A stretch of 64,000 nucleotides of DNA from CAVRQM01 sp963732775 (GTDB lineage: Bacteria; Pseudomonadota; Alphaproteobacteria; Acetobacterales; Acetobacteraceae), in NCBI GenBank assembly GCA_963732775.1, contig CAVTAR010000003.1, positions 186,001 to 250,000 of the forward strand, in the 5' to 3' direction. Made by a program: the position numbers and the translations under genes. This document shows, in pieces, positions 1 to 8,629 of this stretch. A model generated the notes under the pieces. The model saw only the letters and a list, made by a program, of their open reading frames with translations. It was not told the origin of the DNA and ran no database searches. Position 1 is the stretch's first letter, and each line of letters starts with the position of its first letter.

Positions 1-217
1 TGTGATGATCTTCGACATGCTATTTGCCTCCCATTTCGGAATGTTTTAGATCCGATGAATGTACGTATGAGGGAGAGTGCCTGCTTTTGCAAGCATCTTC
101 AGAGAAAAGGAGCTCGCGTTGATACTGTATAGATAATAAAACTCTACCCACTGGTCCGAGACCCTGGTTCAAACATCATCACGGGCGACTACTCAATGCG
201 ATGCTTGCCAGTGCCGA
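1..217. other. AT-rich edge segment without a supported gene
   Basis: This stretch downstream of ppx is visibly much richer in A and T than the rest of the window. A short open frame from the left edge stops with TAG at 47-49. It could be the tail of a gene lying mostly outside the window, but nothing in it is recognisable. No tRNA, transposase or clear terminator was found. The composition suggests a foreign or remnant segment, or simply a non-coding junction. Confidence 0.4.
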
Positions 218-1702
218 TCACTCACCCCGCACCCCGATCCCCACCGCCGCCGCCAGCCGCTCCAGCCGGCGCGTGACGCTCTCGCCGGCGAACACGCCGC
301 CGGCCTCGGCCATGCGCAGGCCGAGGCCGGCGCCCAGCACCAGCGTCGTGCTGGCGAGCAGCTCGGGCGTGCCGCCCGACAGCGTGTAGGCCAGCCGCAG
401 CGCGCAGCCGATGATGGTCGCGCGGCGCACGGCGTCGGCGGCCAGCAGCGACAATGCCGGCTGCAGCCACGGCGCTTCCGGTTCGGTGTCGTAGCGGATC
501 GCCACGGCCAGCGCCAGGAACGCGCGCGCCCGGTGGTCGAGCCCCACCCCGGGCTGGCGCAGCACGCGCAGGAAGGCCTGCTCGGCGCGGTACTCCGGGT
601 GGTCGTGGCTGCCGGTGTCGGACAGCCAGCACGCCGCCTCACGCAGCCGCCGCGCCTCGCCGGTCTCGTGCGGGAACAGCGGGTCGGTCCAGGCGAGCAG
701 CGCCGGCGGCAGGCCGGGCTCGCGCCCCAGCATTTCCGCCTGCGCGCGCGCGGTGGCCAGCAGCGGGTCGAGCGCGCGCAGCTCGGGCGCCATCTGGCGC
801 ATGTACCAGCCCTCGCGCAGGCCGCTGGCGCTGAACACGACGCGCCCCGCCCCGGTCGCGCGCAGCAGTCGGCGCAGCACCACGCCGGCGAACGGCAGGT
901 CCTCGAGGCGCCGCCGCGGCACGCCGGGGGTGCGCTCCAGCGTGCGGCGGGTGGCCGCGGCGAGGTCGCCGGCCAGCGCCCGCGCGGCCTCGCGCTCCAG
1001 CGTGTAGCGATCGACGATCTCGAGCGGGTAGCCGGACTGCGCGATGTGCATCTTCGCCAGCGCCCGCCACGCGCCGCCGACGAGGTAGAGATCGAGCCCG
1101 GGCGTGGCGCCGAGCCAGGGCACGGTGGCGAGGTCCGCCTCGGCGAGCGCGCGGGCCTGCATGGGCTCGCCGCCGGCGCGCTCGGCGAGGCGGATCAGGC
1201 CGAGCGGCAGCGTGCGCGCCGCGCCGGCCTGGCCGGCCACCATGCGCACCACCTCGAGCGAGCCGCCGCCGATGTCGGCCAGCACGCCGTCGGCCTCCGG
1301 GATGCCGCACAGCAGCCCGTCGGCGGACAGCCCCGCCTCCTGCTCGCCGGAGAGGATGTGCAGGGCGACGCCGGGCATGATCGCGCGCAGGTCGGCGACG
1401 AACCCCGGCCCGTTGCTCGCGTCCCGCACCGCGGCAGTCGCCAGCACCTCGATCGGGCCCGCGCGCATCGCCCGCGCGATGGCGTTGTAGCGGCGCATCA
1501 CCACCAGCGCCTGCGCGACGCCGTCGGCGTGCAGCCGCCCGGTCGCCTCGAGCCCGCGCCCGAGGCGCAGCACCGCCTTCTCGTTGAAGATCACCGCCGG
1601 CGTGCGCGCCTCGCCCTCGAACACCACGAGGCGCACCGAGTTCGAGCCGAGGTCGACGACGGCGCGCCGGTGCCCGGCCGCCAGATGGGGAGCGTGCTGC
1701 AT
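218..1702 (-). CDS. ppx: Ppx/GppA family exopolyphosphatase
   Basis: The 494-residue protein belongs to the actin/hexokinase-fold Ppx/GppA phosphatases, which hydrolyse terminal phosphates from polyphosphate or convert pppGpp to ppGpp in the cytoplasm. The N-terminal phosphate-binding motif DLGSNSVRLVVFE lies near residue 17, followed by ATAAVRDASNG and the second nucleotide-site motif DIGGGSLEVV. The length matches alphaproteobacterial members. The ATG at 1702 shares one base with the TGA of ppk (TGATG), so the two are very probably translationally coupled. The pairing of a polyphosphate kinase with its hydrolase supports polyphosphate as the substrate. Ppx and GppA cannot be told apart firmly from sequence alone. 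Confidence 0.93.
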   Translation of the reverse strand: MQHAPHLAAGHRRAVVDLGSNSVRLVVFEGEARTPAVIFNEKAVLRLGRGLEATGRLHADGVAQALVVMRRYNAIARAMRAGPIEVLATAAVRDASNGPGFVADLRAIMPGVALHILSGEQEAGLSADGLLCGIPEADGVLADIGGGSLEVVRMVAGQAGAARTLPLGLIRLAERAGGEPMQARALAEADLATVPWLGATPGLDLYLVGGAWRALAKMHIAQSGYPLEIVDRYTLEREAARALAGDLAAATRRTLERTPGVPRRRLEDLPFAGVVLRRLLRATGAGRVVFSASGLREGWYMRQMAPELRALDPLLATARAQAEMLGREPGLPPALLAWTDPLFPHETGEARRLREAACWLSDTGSHDHPEYRAEQAFLRVLRQPGVGLDHRARAFLALAVAIRYDTEPEAPWLQPALSLLAADAVRRATIIGCALRLAYTLSGGTPELLASTTLVLGAGLGLRMAEAGGVFAGESVTRRLERLAAAVGIGVRGE

Positions 1703-4122
1703 CAGTCCTGCGTCATCCGGTCCTGGCGGTGGTGCACCGCCATCGCCGGCGGCAGCGTGCCGTGCAACGCCGAGCCGCGCCCGGACAGCGAGGGGTTGGT
1801 CATGAAGTATTCGTGCGCGGACACTCGGCGGCGGCCCTCGCCCTCGGCGATGCGCCGCCAGGCGCCGTCGGCGTGCAGTTCCCAGCTCTGCATGGTGTCG
1901 CGCAGGTTCACCACCATGATCTGGTCGAGCACCTGCGCATGGACGGTGGGGTTGCGGATCGGCACGAACGTCTCCACCCGCCAGTCGAGGTTGCGCGCCA
2001 TCCAGTCGGCCGAGCTGATGTAGACCAGCGCGTCGCGCGACGGCAGCGCGTGGCCGTTGCCGAACACGCACACCCGGCTGTGCTCCAGGAAGCGGCCGAC
2101 GATCGACTTCACGCGGATGTTCTCCGACAGCCCGGGCACGCCCGGCCGCAGGCAGCACATGCCGCGGATCACCGCCATGACGCGCACGCCGGCCCGCGAG
2201 GCGCGATACAGGTGGTCGATGATGGCGTCGTCGACCAGCGCGTTCATCTTGAGCCAGATCGCCGCCGGCCTGCCGGCCTCCGCGCAGGCGATCTCGGCGT
2301 CGATCAGCTCGCCCAGCGTGCGCCGCAGCGTCAGCGGGCTGAACGCGAGCGCGTCCATCCGCTCCGGCTGCGCGTAGCCGGTCATGAAGTTGAACAGCCG
2401 TGCCGAGTCCCGCGTGAGGTCGGGGTCGCAGGTGAAGAAGCTGAGGTCGGTGTAGATGCGCGCCGTCACCGGGTGGTAGTTGCCGGTGCCGAAATGCGCG
2501 TAGGAGCGCAGCGAGCCGGCCTCGCGGCGCACGACCAGGCTGAGCTTCGCGTGCGTCTTGAGCTCGGTGAAGCCGAACACGACCTGCACGCCGGCCGCCT
2601 CCAGCGCCCTGGCGAGGCGGATGTTCGCTTCCTCGTCGAAACGGGCGCGCAGCTCCACCATGGCGGTGACGGACTTGCCCGCCTCGGCCGCCTCGATCAG
2701 TGCGGAGACGATCGGGCTGTCGCGGCTGGTGCGGTACAGCGTCTGCTTCACCGCGACCACCGCCGGGTCGCCGGCGGCCTGGCGGAGGAACTGCACCACC
2801 ACGTCGAAGCTCTCGAAGGGGTGGTGGACGATGATGTCCTTGGCCCGGATGGCCGCGAAGCAGTCGCCGGCGAAGTCGCGGATGCGCTCGGGGAAGCGCG
2901 GCGTGTACGGCGCGAACAGCAGGTCGGGGCGGTTGTCGACGATCAGCGCGCGCACGTCGGCGAGCCCCAGGATGCCGTCCTGCACGTGCAGCTCGGCGGT
3001 GGCGGCGTCGAGTTCCTCGGCGACCAGCTCGCGCAGCGCCATCGGCATCTCGGCGTTGACCGAGACGTGGATGGCCACGCCGCGCCGGCGGCGCTTCAGC
3101 GCGGTCTCGTAGGAGCGCACCAGGTCCTCGGCCTCCTCCTCGAACTCCACGTCGGTGTCGCGGATGAGCCGCAGCATGCCGCTGCCCAGCACCTCGAAGC
3201 CGGGGAACAGGCGGCCGAGGAACAGCGTCACGACATGCTCCAGCAGCACGAAGCGGGCATCGCCGTCGGCATCGGCCGGGAGGTGGACGAAGCGCTCGAC
3301 CTGTGCCGGCAGCGGGATCAGCCCAGCCATGCCGTGCGCGTCGGCGCGGCGGATCAGTCGCAGCACCAGCACCAGGCCCATGTTGGGGATGAAGGGGAAC
3401 GGGTGCGCGGGGTCGATGGCGAGCGGCGTCAGCACCGGGAACAGGCGCTCCATGAACCACGCCTCGAGCCAGGCGCGGTCCGCGGCCGACAGCGCCTCGG
3501 GTTCGGCGACGCGGATGCCGGCGCGCCCGAGCGCGCCGCGCAGATCCTCCCAGACCCGCGACTGTGCCGCCATCAGCGCCCGCCCGCGCGCCTCCACGTC
3601 CGCGAGCTGCTGGCCGGGGGTGCGCCCGTCGGGCGAGGGCGCGCGCACGCCGGCCTTGGCCTGGCCCACCAGCCCGGCGACCCGCACCGAGAAGAACTCG
3701 TCGAGGTTGGCGGCGCTGATCGACAGGAACCGCAGCCGCTCCAGCAGCGGGTGGCGCGGGTTCTCCGCCTCCTCCACGACGCGGTGGTTGAAGTCGAGCC
3801 AGGACAGCTCGCGGTTGATGAAGCGGTGCGGGTCGTCGGCGGGGATTGCCGACGCCGGCACGGGCAGCCGCTCGGGCGCGGGCAGCGGGTCGAACACCGC
3901 CCCGGCGCCGGGGACGTGCATGCCGGCGTGGCCGGTCGTCTGCTCCAGCAGGTCGCTCTCGTCGGCTGGCAGGTCGCTTGGCAGGTCGCTTGGCAGCTCG
4001 GGCGTCGCCGCCGACCCGTCCTGGTGTGGCCCCATGGTCCCCTCGCGCTCGCGGTGCGCGATCCTAGCCAACGGCGCGCCGATGCGCGGCCGGCGGGCCG
4101 AGCGGGTGCGTGAAGTATTCAT
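1702..4122 (-). CDS. ppk1: Polyphosphate kinase 1
   Basis: PPK1 makes long-chain polyphosphate reversibly from ATP at the membrane or in granules. The 806-residue protein has the family's N-terminal helical domain (FINRELSWLDFNHRV near residue 98), then the catalytic domains. The expected phosphoacceptor histidine is seen in THAKLSLVVR near residue 522 and the second conserved histidine in GTGNYH near residue 541. The ATG at 4122 has a perfect AGGAGG six bases upstream, formed partly by the hdaA stop codon. An internal ATG at 4035, after a GAGGGG, is an alternative that would remove a basic 29-residue leader. It lies 9 bases after hdaA and overlaps ppx. Confidence 0.96.
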   Translation of the reverse strand: MNTSRTRSARRPRIGAPLARIAHREREGTMGPHQDGSAATPELPSDLPSDLPADESDLLEQTTGHAGMHVPGAGAVFDPLPAPERLPVPASAIPADDPHRFINRELSWLDFNHRVVEEAENPRHPLLERLRFLSISAANLDEFFSVRVAGLVGQAKAGVRAPSPDGRTPGQQLADVEARGRALMAAQSRVWEDLRGALGRAGIRVAEPEALSAADRAWLEAWFMERLFPVLTPLAIDPAHPFPFIPNMGLVLVLRLIRRADAHGMAGLIPLPAQVERFVHLPADADGDARFVLLEHVVTLFLGRLFPGFEVLGSGMLRLIRDTDVEFEEEAEDLVRSYETALKRRRRGVAIHVSVNAEMPMALRELVAEELDAATAELHVQDGILGLADVRALIVDNRPDLLFAPYTPRFPERIRDFAGDCFAAIRAKDIIVHHPFESFDVVVQFLRQAAGDPAVVAVKQTLYRTSRDSPIVSALIEAAEAGKSVTAMVELRARFDEEANIRLARALEAAGVQVVFGFTELKTHAKLSLVVRREAGSLRSYAHFGTGNYHPVTARIYTDLSFFTCDPDLTRDSARLFNFMTGYAQPERMDALAFSPLTLRRTLGELIDAEIACAEAGRPAAIWLKMNALVDDAIIDHLYRASRAGVRVMAVIRGMCCLRPGVPGLSENIRVKSIVGRFLEHSRVCVFGNGHALPSRDALVYISSADWMARNLDWRVETFVPIRNPTVHAQVLDQIMVVNLRDTMQSWELHADGAWRRIAEGEGRRRVSAHEYFMTNPSLSGRGSALHGTLPPAMAVHHRQDRMTQD

Positions 4123-4131
4123 GACGCCCTC

Positions 4132-4815
4132 CTAGGGACCATGGGGCTGCCACATCCGCTCCATCTCGTCCACGACGGCGGCGGCCAGCGCCCGCGTGAC
4201 GCCGCCGCCGGCCCCGAGCGCCGCGCGGTCGAGCCGCGCCACCGCCTCACGCAGCGCCGCCGGCGCGCGCGGCAGGCGGAGCAGCAGCCAGTCCTGGACC
4301 GTCTCGGGCACGGCGAGCTGCCGCTCGGCGAACAGGCGCGCGAGCAGGGCGCGCAGCAGGGCGTCGTCGGGCGGCCCGAGCTCGGCGGCCAGCATCGCGC
4401 GCACCCGGCTCGCGAGGTCGGGCAGGCGGATGGGCCAGCGCGCCGGCGCCGGCCGGGCGGCGAGCAGGGTCGGCAGGCGGGCCTCGGCGCGGGCGTTCAG
4501 CACGTGCAGCAGCGTCTCCTCTGGTGCGAGGTCGGCGTCGTCGATGGCCAGCGCGCGGGCCGGTGGGGCGGGGAACCGCAACGCCGCGCCCTCCAGCGAT
4601 GGCGCGCCGGCCCGCCGTGCCCAGCGGTGCAGCAGGTGGGTCTTACCGCTGCCCGCCTCGCCCCACAGCAGCAGCCGATGGTCCGGCCACGCCGGCGCGT
4701 GCTCCAGCAGCGCCAGGGCGGCGTGGTTCGAGGGCGCCTCGATGAACGGCCACCCGGCCCAGCGCGGGGCGAGGTCGAGCGGCAGCGGCAGTTGCCGCGG
4801 CGCGGCGCGGGTCAA
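4132..4815 (-). CDS. hdaA: HdaA, DnaA-related regulator of replication initiation
   Basis: This 227-residue AAA+ protein lacks the DnaA DNA-binding domain, as expected for Hda/HdaA. Known members load on the DNA polymerase sliding clamp and stimulate ATP hydrolysis by DnaA to prevent over-initiation. The clamp-binding peptide QLPLPL is at residues 8-13, Walker A GEAGSGKT at about 52-59 and a Walker B-like AIDDAD follows. No ATG fits. A TTG at 4815 overlaps the TGA of the permease gene upstream (TTGA) and places the clamp motif right at the N-terminus, as in the family. Coupled translation with the permease is likely. Confidence 0.88.
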   Translation of the reverse strand: MTRAAPRQLPLPLDLAPRWAGWPFIEAPSNHAALALLEHAPAWPDHRLLLWGEAGSGKTHLLHRWARRAGAPSLEGAALRFPAPPARALAIDDADLAPEETLLHVLNARAEARLPTLLAARPAPARWPIRLPDLASRVRAMLAAELGPPDDALLRALLARLFAERQLAVPETVQDWLLLRLPRAPAALREAVARLDRAALGAGGGVTRALAAAVVDEMERMWQPHGP

Positions 4816-6005
4816 GCCGGGTCGGGCGGGTCGTGGTACAGCGGGCTCGCGAGGTAGCGATGCAGCCAGAAACGGCACAGCACGCCGATGACCGCGGTGA
4901 CCGGCACCGCCAGCAGCACGCCCAGGAAGCCGAACGCCGCACCGCCCGCGAACAGCGCGAAGATGACCCACACCGCGTGCAGCTCCACCCGGTCGCCCAG
5001 GAACCGGGGGTAGATGACGTAGCCCTCCAGCAACTGCCCGAGCACGAACACGCCGGCCACCAGCGCCACCCCGTGCCAGGTCGGGAACTGCGCGAAGGCG
5101 AGGCCGATCGACGTCACCGCCCCGGTGATCGTGCCGACATAGGGGATGAACGACAGCAGCCCGGCGGACAGCCCGACGATCAGCCCGAGGTCGAGCCCGA
5201 CCACGGACAGCGCGCTGGCGTAGAACAGCGCCAGCACCAGGCAGCACAGCAGCTGCCCGCGCAGCCAAGCGGACAGGATGCGGTCCACCTCGTGCGCCTG
5301 GGCGCGGAAGGTCGCGGCATAGCGGCGCGGCAGCCAGCCGTCGATGCGGCCGATCACGCCCGGCCAGTCGCGCAGGAAGTAGAACGCGACCACGGGCGTC
5401 ACCACCACCAGGGTCAGCACGTTGAAGATGGCGAAGCTGCTGCCGATCACGCCGCGCAAGGCGGTGGCCACGAACGCCAGCATGGCACCGGCCTGCCCGC
5501 CCACCAGGTCGCGCAGCTTCTCGTCGACGAAGTCCGGGCCGAGCCGCTCCTGCAGGTGCGTCAGCGCCTGGTCGGCGAAGGCGCGCACCGCCTGGATGTA
5601 GCCGGGCAGGCGGCTGATCAGGATGTTGATCTGCGCCAGGATCAGCGGATAGAGCAGCAGCGCGAACAGCAGCCCGGCGGCGAGGAACGCGACGATCAGC
5701 AGCAGCGCGGCGATGGTGCGCGGGATGCCCCAGCGGTGCAGGCGCGACGCCACGGGGTCGAGGAAGTAGCCGATGCCGGCGGCGGCCACGAACGGCAGCA
5801 GGATCGAGGCGAACAGTTGCAGCGCCAGCCAGCCGGCGACCAGCAGGCCGACCAGCAGCGCCAGCCGTTGCGCCCGCGTCGCCTCGCGCGGCCTCGGCAG
5901 CGATGGGGCCGATGCCGGCACGATCGGCACGGGGGTGCGGACGGGGACGGCCGCCGGCTCGCCTGGGCCCTGTTCCGCCAGCATGGTAATGCCGTCCGCG
6001 CTCAT
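4812..6005 (-). CDS. AI-2E family transporter (PerM/YdiK type)
   Basis: The 397-residue polytopic membrane protein has the hydrophobic pattern of the AI-2E family: a pair of N-terminal segments, a soluble stretch around residues 130-190, then further membrane segments near the C-terminus, including the glycine-rich FLGVLLAVPVTAVIGV. Members are reported as autoinducer-2 exporters or sodium/proton antiporters, so the substrate here is unknown. It heads the run permease-hdaA-ppk-ppx, and its last bases overlap the TTG of hdaA. The same order next to divergent purM-purN is widespread in alphaproteobacteria, so this is a conserved housekeeping block. Confidence 0.85.
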   Translation of the reverse strand: MSADGITMLAEQGPGEPAAVPVRTPVPIVPASAPSLPRPREATRAQRLALLVGLLVAGWLALQLFASILLPFVAAAGIGYFLDPVASRLHRWGIPRTIAALLLIVAFLAAGLLFALLLYPLILAQINILISRLPGYIQAVRAFADQALTHLQERLGPDFVDEKLRDLVGGQAGAMLAFVATALRGVIGSSFAIFNVLTLVVVTPVVAFYFLRDWPGVIGRIDGWLPRRYAATFRAQAHEVDRILSAWLRGQLLCCLVLALFYASALSVVGLDLGLIVGLSAGLLSFIPYVGTITGAVTSIGLAFAQFPTWHGVALVAGVFVLGQLLEGYVIYPRFLGDRVELHAVWVIFALFAGGAAFGFLGVLLAVPVTAVIGVLCRFWLHRYLASPLYHDPPDPA

Positions 6006-6106
6006 GGCACGCCGCGAGGCAAGCCGCGTACCGCCGCCGTTTGCGCCTCGGCCCGCGCCGTGATGTGGTCGCCCCGCATGGCGCGCGATCGTAGCAGAAG
6101 GCCGGC

Positions 6107-7153
6107 ATGGGGCGCATGACTTATGCCGGCGCCGGGGTCGACATCGACGCCGGCGACGCGCTGGTGGACCGCATCGGCCCGCTCGCGGCCAGCACGCGAC
6201 GCAGCGGCGTGCTGGGCGGCCTGGGCGGCTTCGCGGCGCTGTTCGACCTGCGCGAAGCCGGCTTCTCGGACCCGATCCTGGTCTCCAGCACCGACGGCGT
6301 GGGCACCAAGCTGCGGCTGGCGATCGAGGCCGGGCGGCACGACACGGTGGGCATCGACCTGGTGGCGATGTGCGTGAACGACCTGGTGGTGCAGGGCGCG
6401 GAGCCGCTGTTCTTCCTCGACTACTTTGCCACCGGCCGCCTCGACGTGGCGCGGGCGGCGGCCGTCGTGGCCGGGATCGCCGAGGGCTGCCGCCGGGCCG
6501 GCTGCGCGCTGGTGGGCGGCGAGACCGCCGAGATGCCCGGGATGTACGCGGGCGAGGACTACGACCTCGCCGGCTTCGCGGTGGGTGCGGCGGAGCGCGG
6601 GACGCTGTTGCCGGCCGGCGTCGCCCCGGGCTGTGCGATCATCGGTCTGCCGAGCAGCGGGCTGCACGCCAACGGCTTCTCGCTGGTGCGCCGGGTGCTG
6701 GAGGCCGCCGGCGCCGACCTTGCCGCGCCCGCCCCGTTCGACGCGGCGCGGTCGCTGGCCGAGGCCCTGCTGGAGCCGACGCGGCTCTATGTCCGGCCGC
6801 TGCTCGCGCTGCATCGCGCGAAGCTGCTGCGCGCGGCGGCGCACATCACCGGCGGCGGCCTGCCCGGCAATTTGCCGCGCGCCCTGCCGGCGGGGACTGC
6901 GGCCGTGCTGGACCCGGCGGCGTGGTCGCCCGCGCCGGTGTTCGCCTGGCTGGCCCGCGCCGGGGTCGCGACCGAGGAGATGCTGCGGGTGTTCAACTGC
7001 GGCGTCGGCATGGCGCTGGTGGTGGACGATGCGGCCGCGGCCCTGGCGCTGCTGGCGGCCCAGGGCTCGCCCGGCGTGGTGATCGGCCGGGTGGAGCCGG
7101 CCGGGGACGAGGCTGCTGTGCGGTTCGCGACGCCGCCTGCCTGGTTCGCGTGA
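6107..7153 (+). CDS. purM: Phosphoribosylformylglycinamidine cyclo-ligase
   Basis: PurM catalyses ATP-dependent closure of FGAM to AIR, step five of purine synthesis, in the cytoplasm. The 348-residue protein shows typical motifs: YAGAGVDIDAGD at the N-terminus, SSTDGVGTKLRLA, the MCVNDLVVQGAEPLFFLDYFATG block near residue 90 and GGETAEMPGMY near residue 140. The ATG at 6107 has AGAAGG six bases upstream. The ATG three codons later would put that site too far away. It is transcribed divergently from the permease gene across about 100 bases and precedes purN by 10 bases. Confidence 0.97.
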   Translation: MGRMTYAGAGVDIDAGDALVDRIGPLAASTRRSGVLGGLGGFAALFDLREAGFSDPILVSSTDGVGTKLRLAIEAGRHDTVGIDLVAMCVNDLVVQGAEPLFFLDYFATGRLDVARAAAVVAGIAEGCRRAGCALVGGETAEMPGMYAGEDYDLAGFAVGAAERGTLLPAGVAPGCAIIGLPSSGLHANGFSLVRRVLEAAGADLAAPAPFDAARSLAEALLEPTRLYVRPLLALHRAKLLRAAAHITGGGLPGNLPRALPAGTAAVLDPAAWSPAPVFAWLARAGVATEEMLRVFNCGVGMALVVDDAAAALALLAAQGSPGVVIGRVEPAGDEAAVRFATPPAWFA

Positions 7154-7163
7154 GGCGGTTTGC

Positions 7164-7805
7164 GTGAAGCGGCGCGTCGGCATCCTGATCGGCGGGCGCG
7201 GCTCCAACATGCTGGCCCTGGCCGGGGCGGCGCGCGCGCCCGGCTACCCCGCCGAGGTGGCGCTGGTGGTCTCGCATGGCGCCGAGGCGCACGGCCTGGC
7301 GGCGGCGCGGACGCTCGGCCTGGAAACCGTGACGCTGGAGGCAGGCACCTTCGCCGGCAACCGGCGCGCCCACGAGGCCGCGGTCGCCGAGGCGCTCGAC
7401 GCGGCCGGTGTGGAGGTGGTGTGCCTGGCCGGCTGGATGCGGCTGCTGACGCCGTTCCTGGTCGCGCGCTATGCCGGGCGGATGCTCAATGTCCATCCGA
7501 GCCTGCTGCCGGCGTTCCCGGGCCTGCACACGCACCGGCGCGCGCTGGCGGCGGGGGTCGCGCTGCACGGCTGCACCGTCCACCTCGTCACCGAGGCGAT
7601 GGACGAGGGGCCGGTGCTGGCGCAGGCGGCGGTGCCGGTGCGGCCCGGCGACACGGAGGCCACACTGGCCGACCGCGTGCTGCGCCAGGAGCACGTGCTG
7701 TATCCCGCGACCCTCGCCCGCTTCGTCTCGGGACGGGCCGGCGTGGCGGCGGCCGAGGACGCCGCACTGTGCAATCCCTTGCCGCTCGCCGCACCGCTCG
7801 CCTAG
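7164..7805 (+). CDS. purN: Phosphoribosylglycinamide formyltransferase
   Basis: PurN transfers a formyl group from 10-formyl-THF to GAR, step three of purine synthesis. The 213-residue protein carries VGILIGGRGSNM at the N-terminus and the folate/catalytic region LNVHPSLLPAFPGLHTH near residue 110, with the conserved Asn and His. The DEGPVLAQAAVPV motif follows. The start is GTG at 7164 with GAGGCGG about six bases upstream. It follows purM closely and almost certainly shares its transcript. Both purine enzymes sit beside ndk, so the neighbourhood is nucleotide metabolism. Confidence 0.96.
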   Translation: MKRRVGILIGGRGSNMLALAGAARAPGYPAEVALVVSHGAEAHGLAAARTLGLETVTLEAGTFAGNRRAHEAAVAEALDAAGVEVVCLAGWMRLLTPFLVARYAGRMLNVHPSLLPAFPGLHTHRRALAAGVALHGCTVHLVTEAMDEGPVLAQAAVPVRPGDTEATLADRVLRQEHVLYPATLARFVSGRAGVAAAEDAALCNPLPLAAPLA

Positions 7806-7832
7806 AACGGCGCGACACCACGCGGATCCGGG

Positions 7833-8039
7833 ATGCCGACCATGGCGGACACCACCACCCTCACCAGCCACGACGCGCCGCTCGCGCCACCCATTGTTCC
7901 GGCTGCCGCGCCGATCACCGAGGACGCCTTCGTCGCCGACCGGCAGAAGTTCTGGTCCTGGTTCACCGGCATGGTGTCCCGCGCGGTGATCACCATCGTG
8001 GTGCTGCTGGCGCTGCTGTGGTTCTTCCTGGTGCGCTGA
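7833..8039 (+). CDS. Small aa3-type cytochrome c oxidase subunit IV-like protein
   Basis: A 68-residue protein with a soluble N-terminal half, the stretch FVADRQKFWSWFTG, and one C-terminal membrane helix. This layout matches the short bacterial aa3 oxidase subunit IV family, which packs as a single helix against the oxidase core and is not catalytic. The assignment rests on size and the aromatic-rich motif, not on neighbours: no other oxidase gene is in the window. An ATG three codons downstream is an alternative start. The stop codon lies inside a hairpin shared with the convergent ndk gene. Confidence 0.6.
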   Translation: MPTMADTTTLTSHDAPLAPPIVPAAAPITEDAFVADRQKFWSWFTGMVSRAVITIVVLLALLWFFLVR

Positions 8040-8054
8040 GCGCCGGCGTTCAGC
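8035..8054. terminator. Convergent hairpin spanning two stop codons
   Basis: GCTGAGCG and CGTTCAGC form an eight-pair stem (one G-T pair) with a CCGG loop. The stem contains the TGA of the small oxidase subunit gene on one strand and the TGA of ndk on the other. It could stop transcription in both directions, although neither side has a strong T-run. Confidence 0.5.
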
Positions 8055-8472
8055 CGACGATGTCGGTCTGGGCGAAGAAGAAGGCGATTTCCGTCGCCGC
8101 GTTCTCGGCCGAGTCCGAGCCGTGGACGGTGTTGGCCTCAATGCTCTCCGCGAACAGCGCCCGGATGGTGCCAGCGGCGGCCTTGGCCGGGTCGGTCGCA
8201 CCCATGACGTCGCGGTACCGCGCGACCGCGCCCTCGCCCTCCAGCACCTGGGCTACCACCGGGCCGGAGGTCATGAACGAGACGAGGTCGCGGAAGAACC
8301 CCCGTTCGCGGTGCACGCCGTAGAACGCCTCGGCCTGCGCGGTGCTGAGCAGCGTGCGCCGCTGTGCCACGATGCGCAGCCCCGCCTCCTCTAGCCGGGC
8401 GTTCACCTGGCCGGTGATGTTGCGCCGGGTGGCGTCGGGTTTCAGGATGGAGAGGGTACGCTCGGTGGGCAT
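8050..8472 (-). CDS. ndk: Nucleoside diphosphate kinase
   Basis: Ndk balances nucleoside triphosphate pools by passing the gamma-phosphate from ATP through a phosphohistidine. The 140-residue protein has the family length and motifs: ERTLSILKPDA at the N-terminus, and NTVHGSDS with the catalytic His at residue 117. The ATG at 8472 gives the usual N-terminus. It converges on the small oxidase subunit gene with only ten bases between stops, and is divergent from the C13 peptidase gene across a region that holds a perfect 16-base palindrome. Confidence 0.97.
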   Translation of the reverse strand: MPTERTLSILKPDATRRNITGQVNARLEEAGLRIVAQRRTLLSTAQAEAFYGVHRERGFFRDLVSFMTSGPVVAQVLEGEGAVARYRDVMGATDPAKAAAGTIRALFAESIEANTVHGSDSAENAATEIAFFFAQTDIVG

Positions 8473-8566
8473 GGCGGCTCCTGCAGCTAGCGGCTGGGCG
8501 ATACAGGAAGCGGCCGGGGTTTGCCAGCGGGCGGGGCCAGTGCGGGGGTCGGCTGCCCCTTGCGGG

Positions 8567-8582
8567 GCCGCAACGTTGCGGC
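8567..8582. promoter_or_regulatory. Perfect 16-base palindrome, candidate operator
   Basis: GCCGCAACGTTGCGGC reads the same on both strands and sits in the divergent region between ndk and the C13 peptidase gene. A central CG flanked by AA/TT within a perfect dyad resembles operators of LacI-family regulators, but no such regulator is nearby. Which gene it controls cannot be told from sequence. Confidence 0.4.
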
Positions 8583-8629
8583 TAGCCTGAACAGCTCACA
8601 TGTTCCACCGGCGACGGAACGGGTTGGTC

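Noticed and set aside
160..180. GGTTCAAAC resembling a tRNA T-loop
   Set aside because: No matching acceptor, D or anticodon arms can be built around it, so a tRNA is not supported.
218..3460. One long minus-strand frame covering ppx and part of ppk
   Set aside because: Only the part from 1702 downward is Ppx. The upstream portion is an out-of-frame reading of ppk.
1729..4113. Long plus-strand open frame of about 790 codons opposite ppk
   Set aside because: It is antisense to PPK1, which has clear catalytic motifs. The frame is a by-product of high GC and codon bias, and its translation is low-complexity with no domain.
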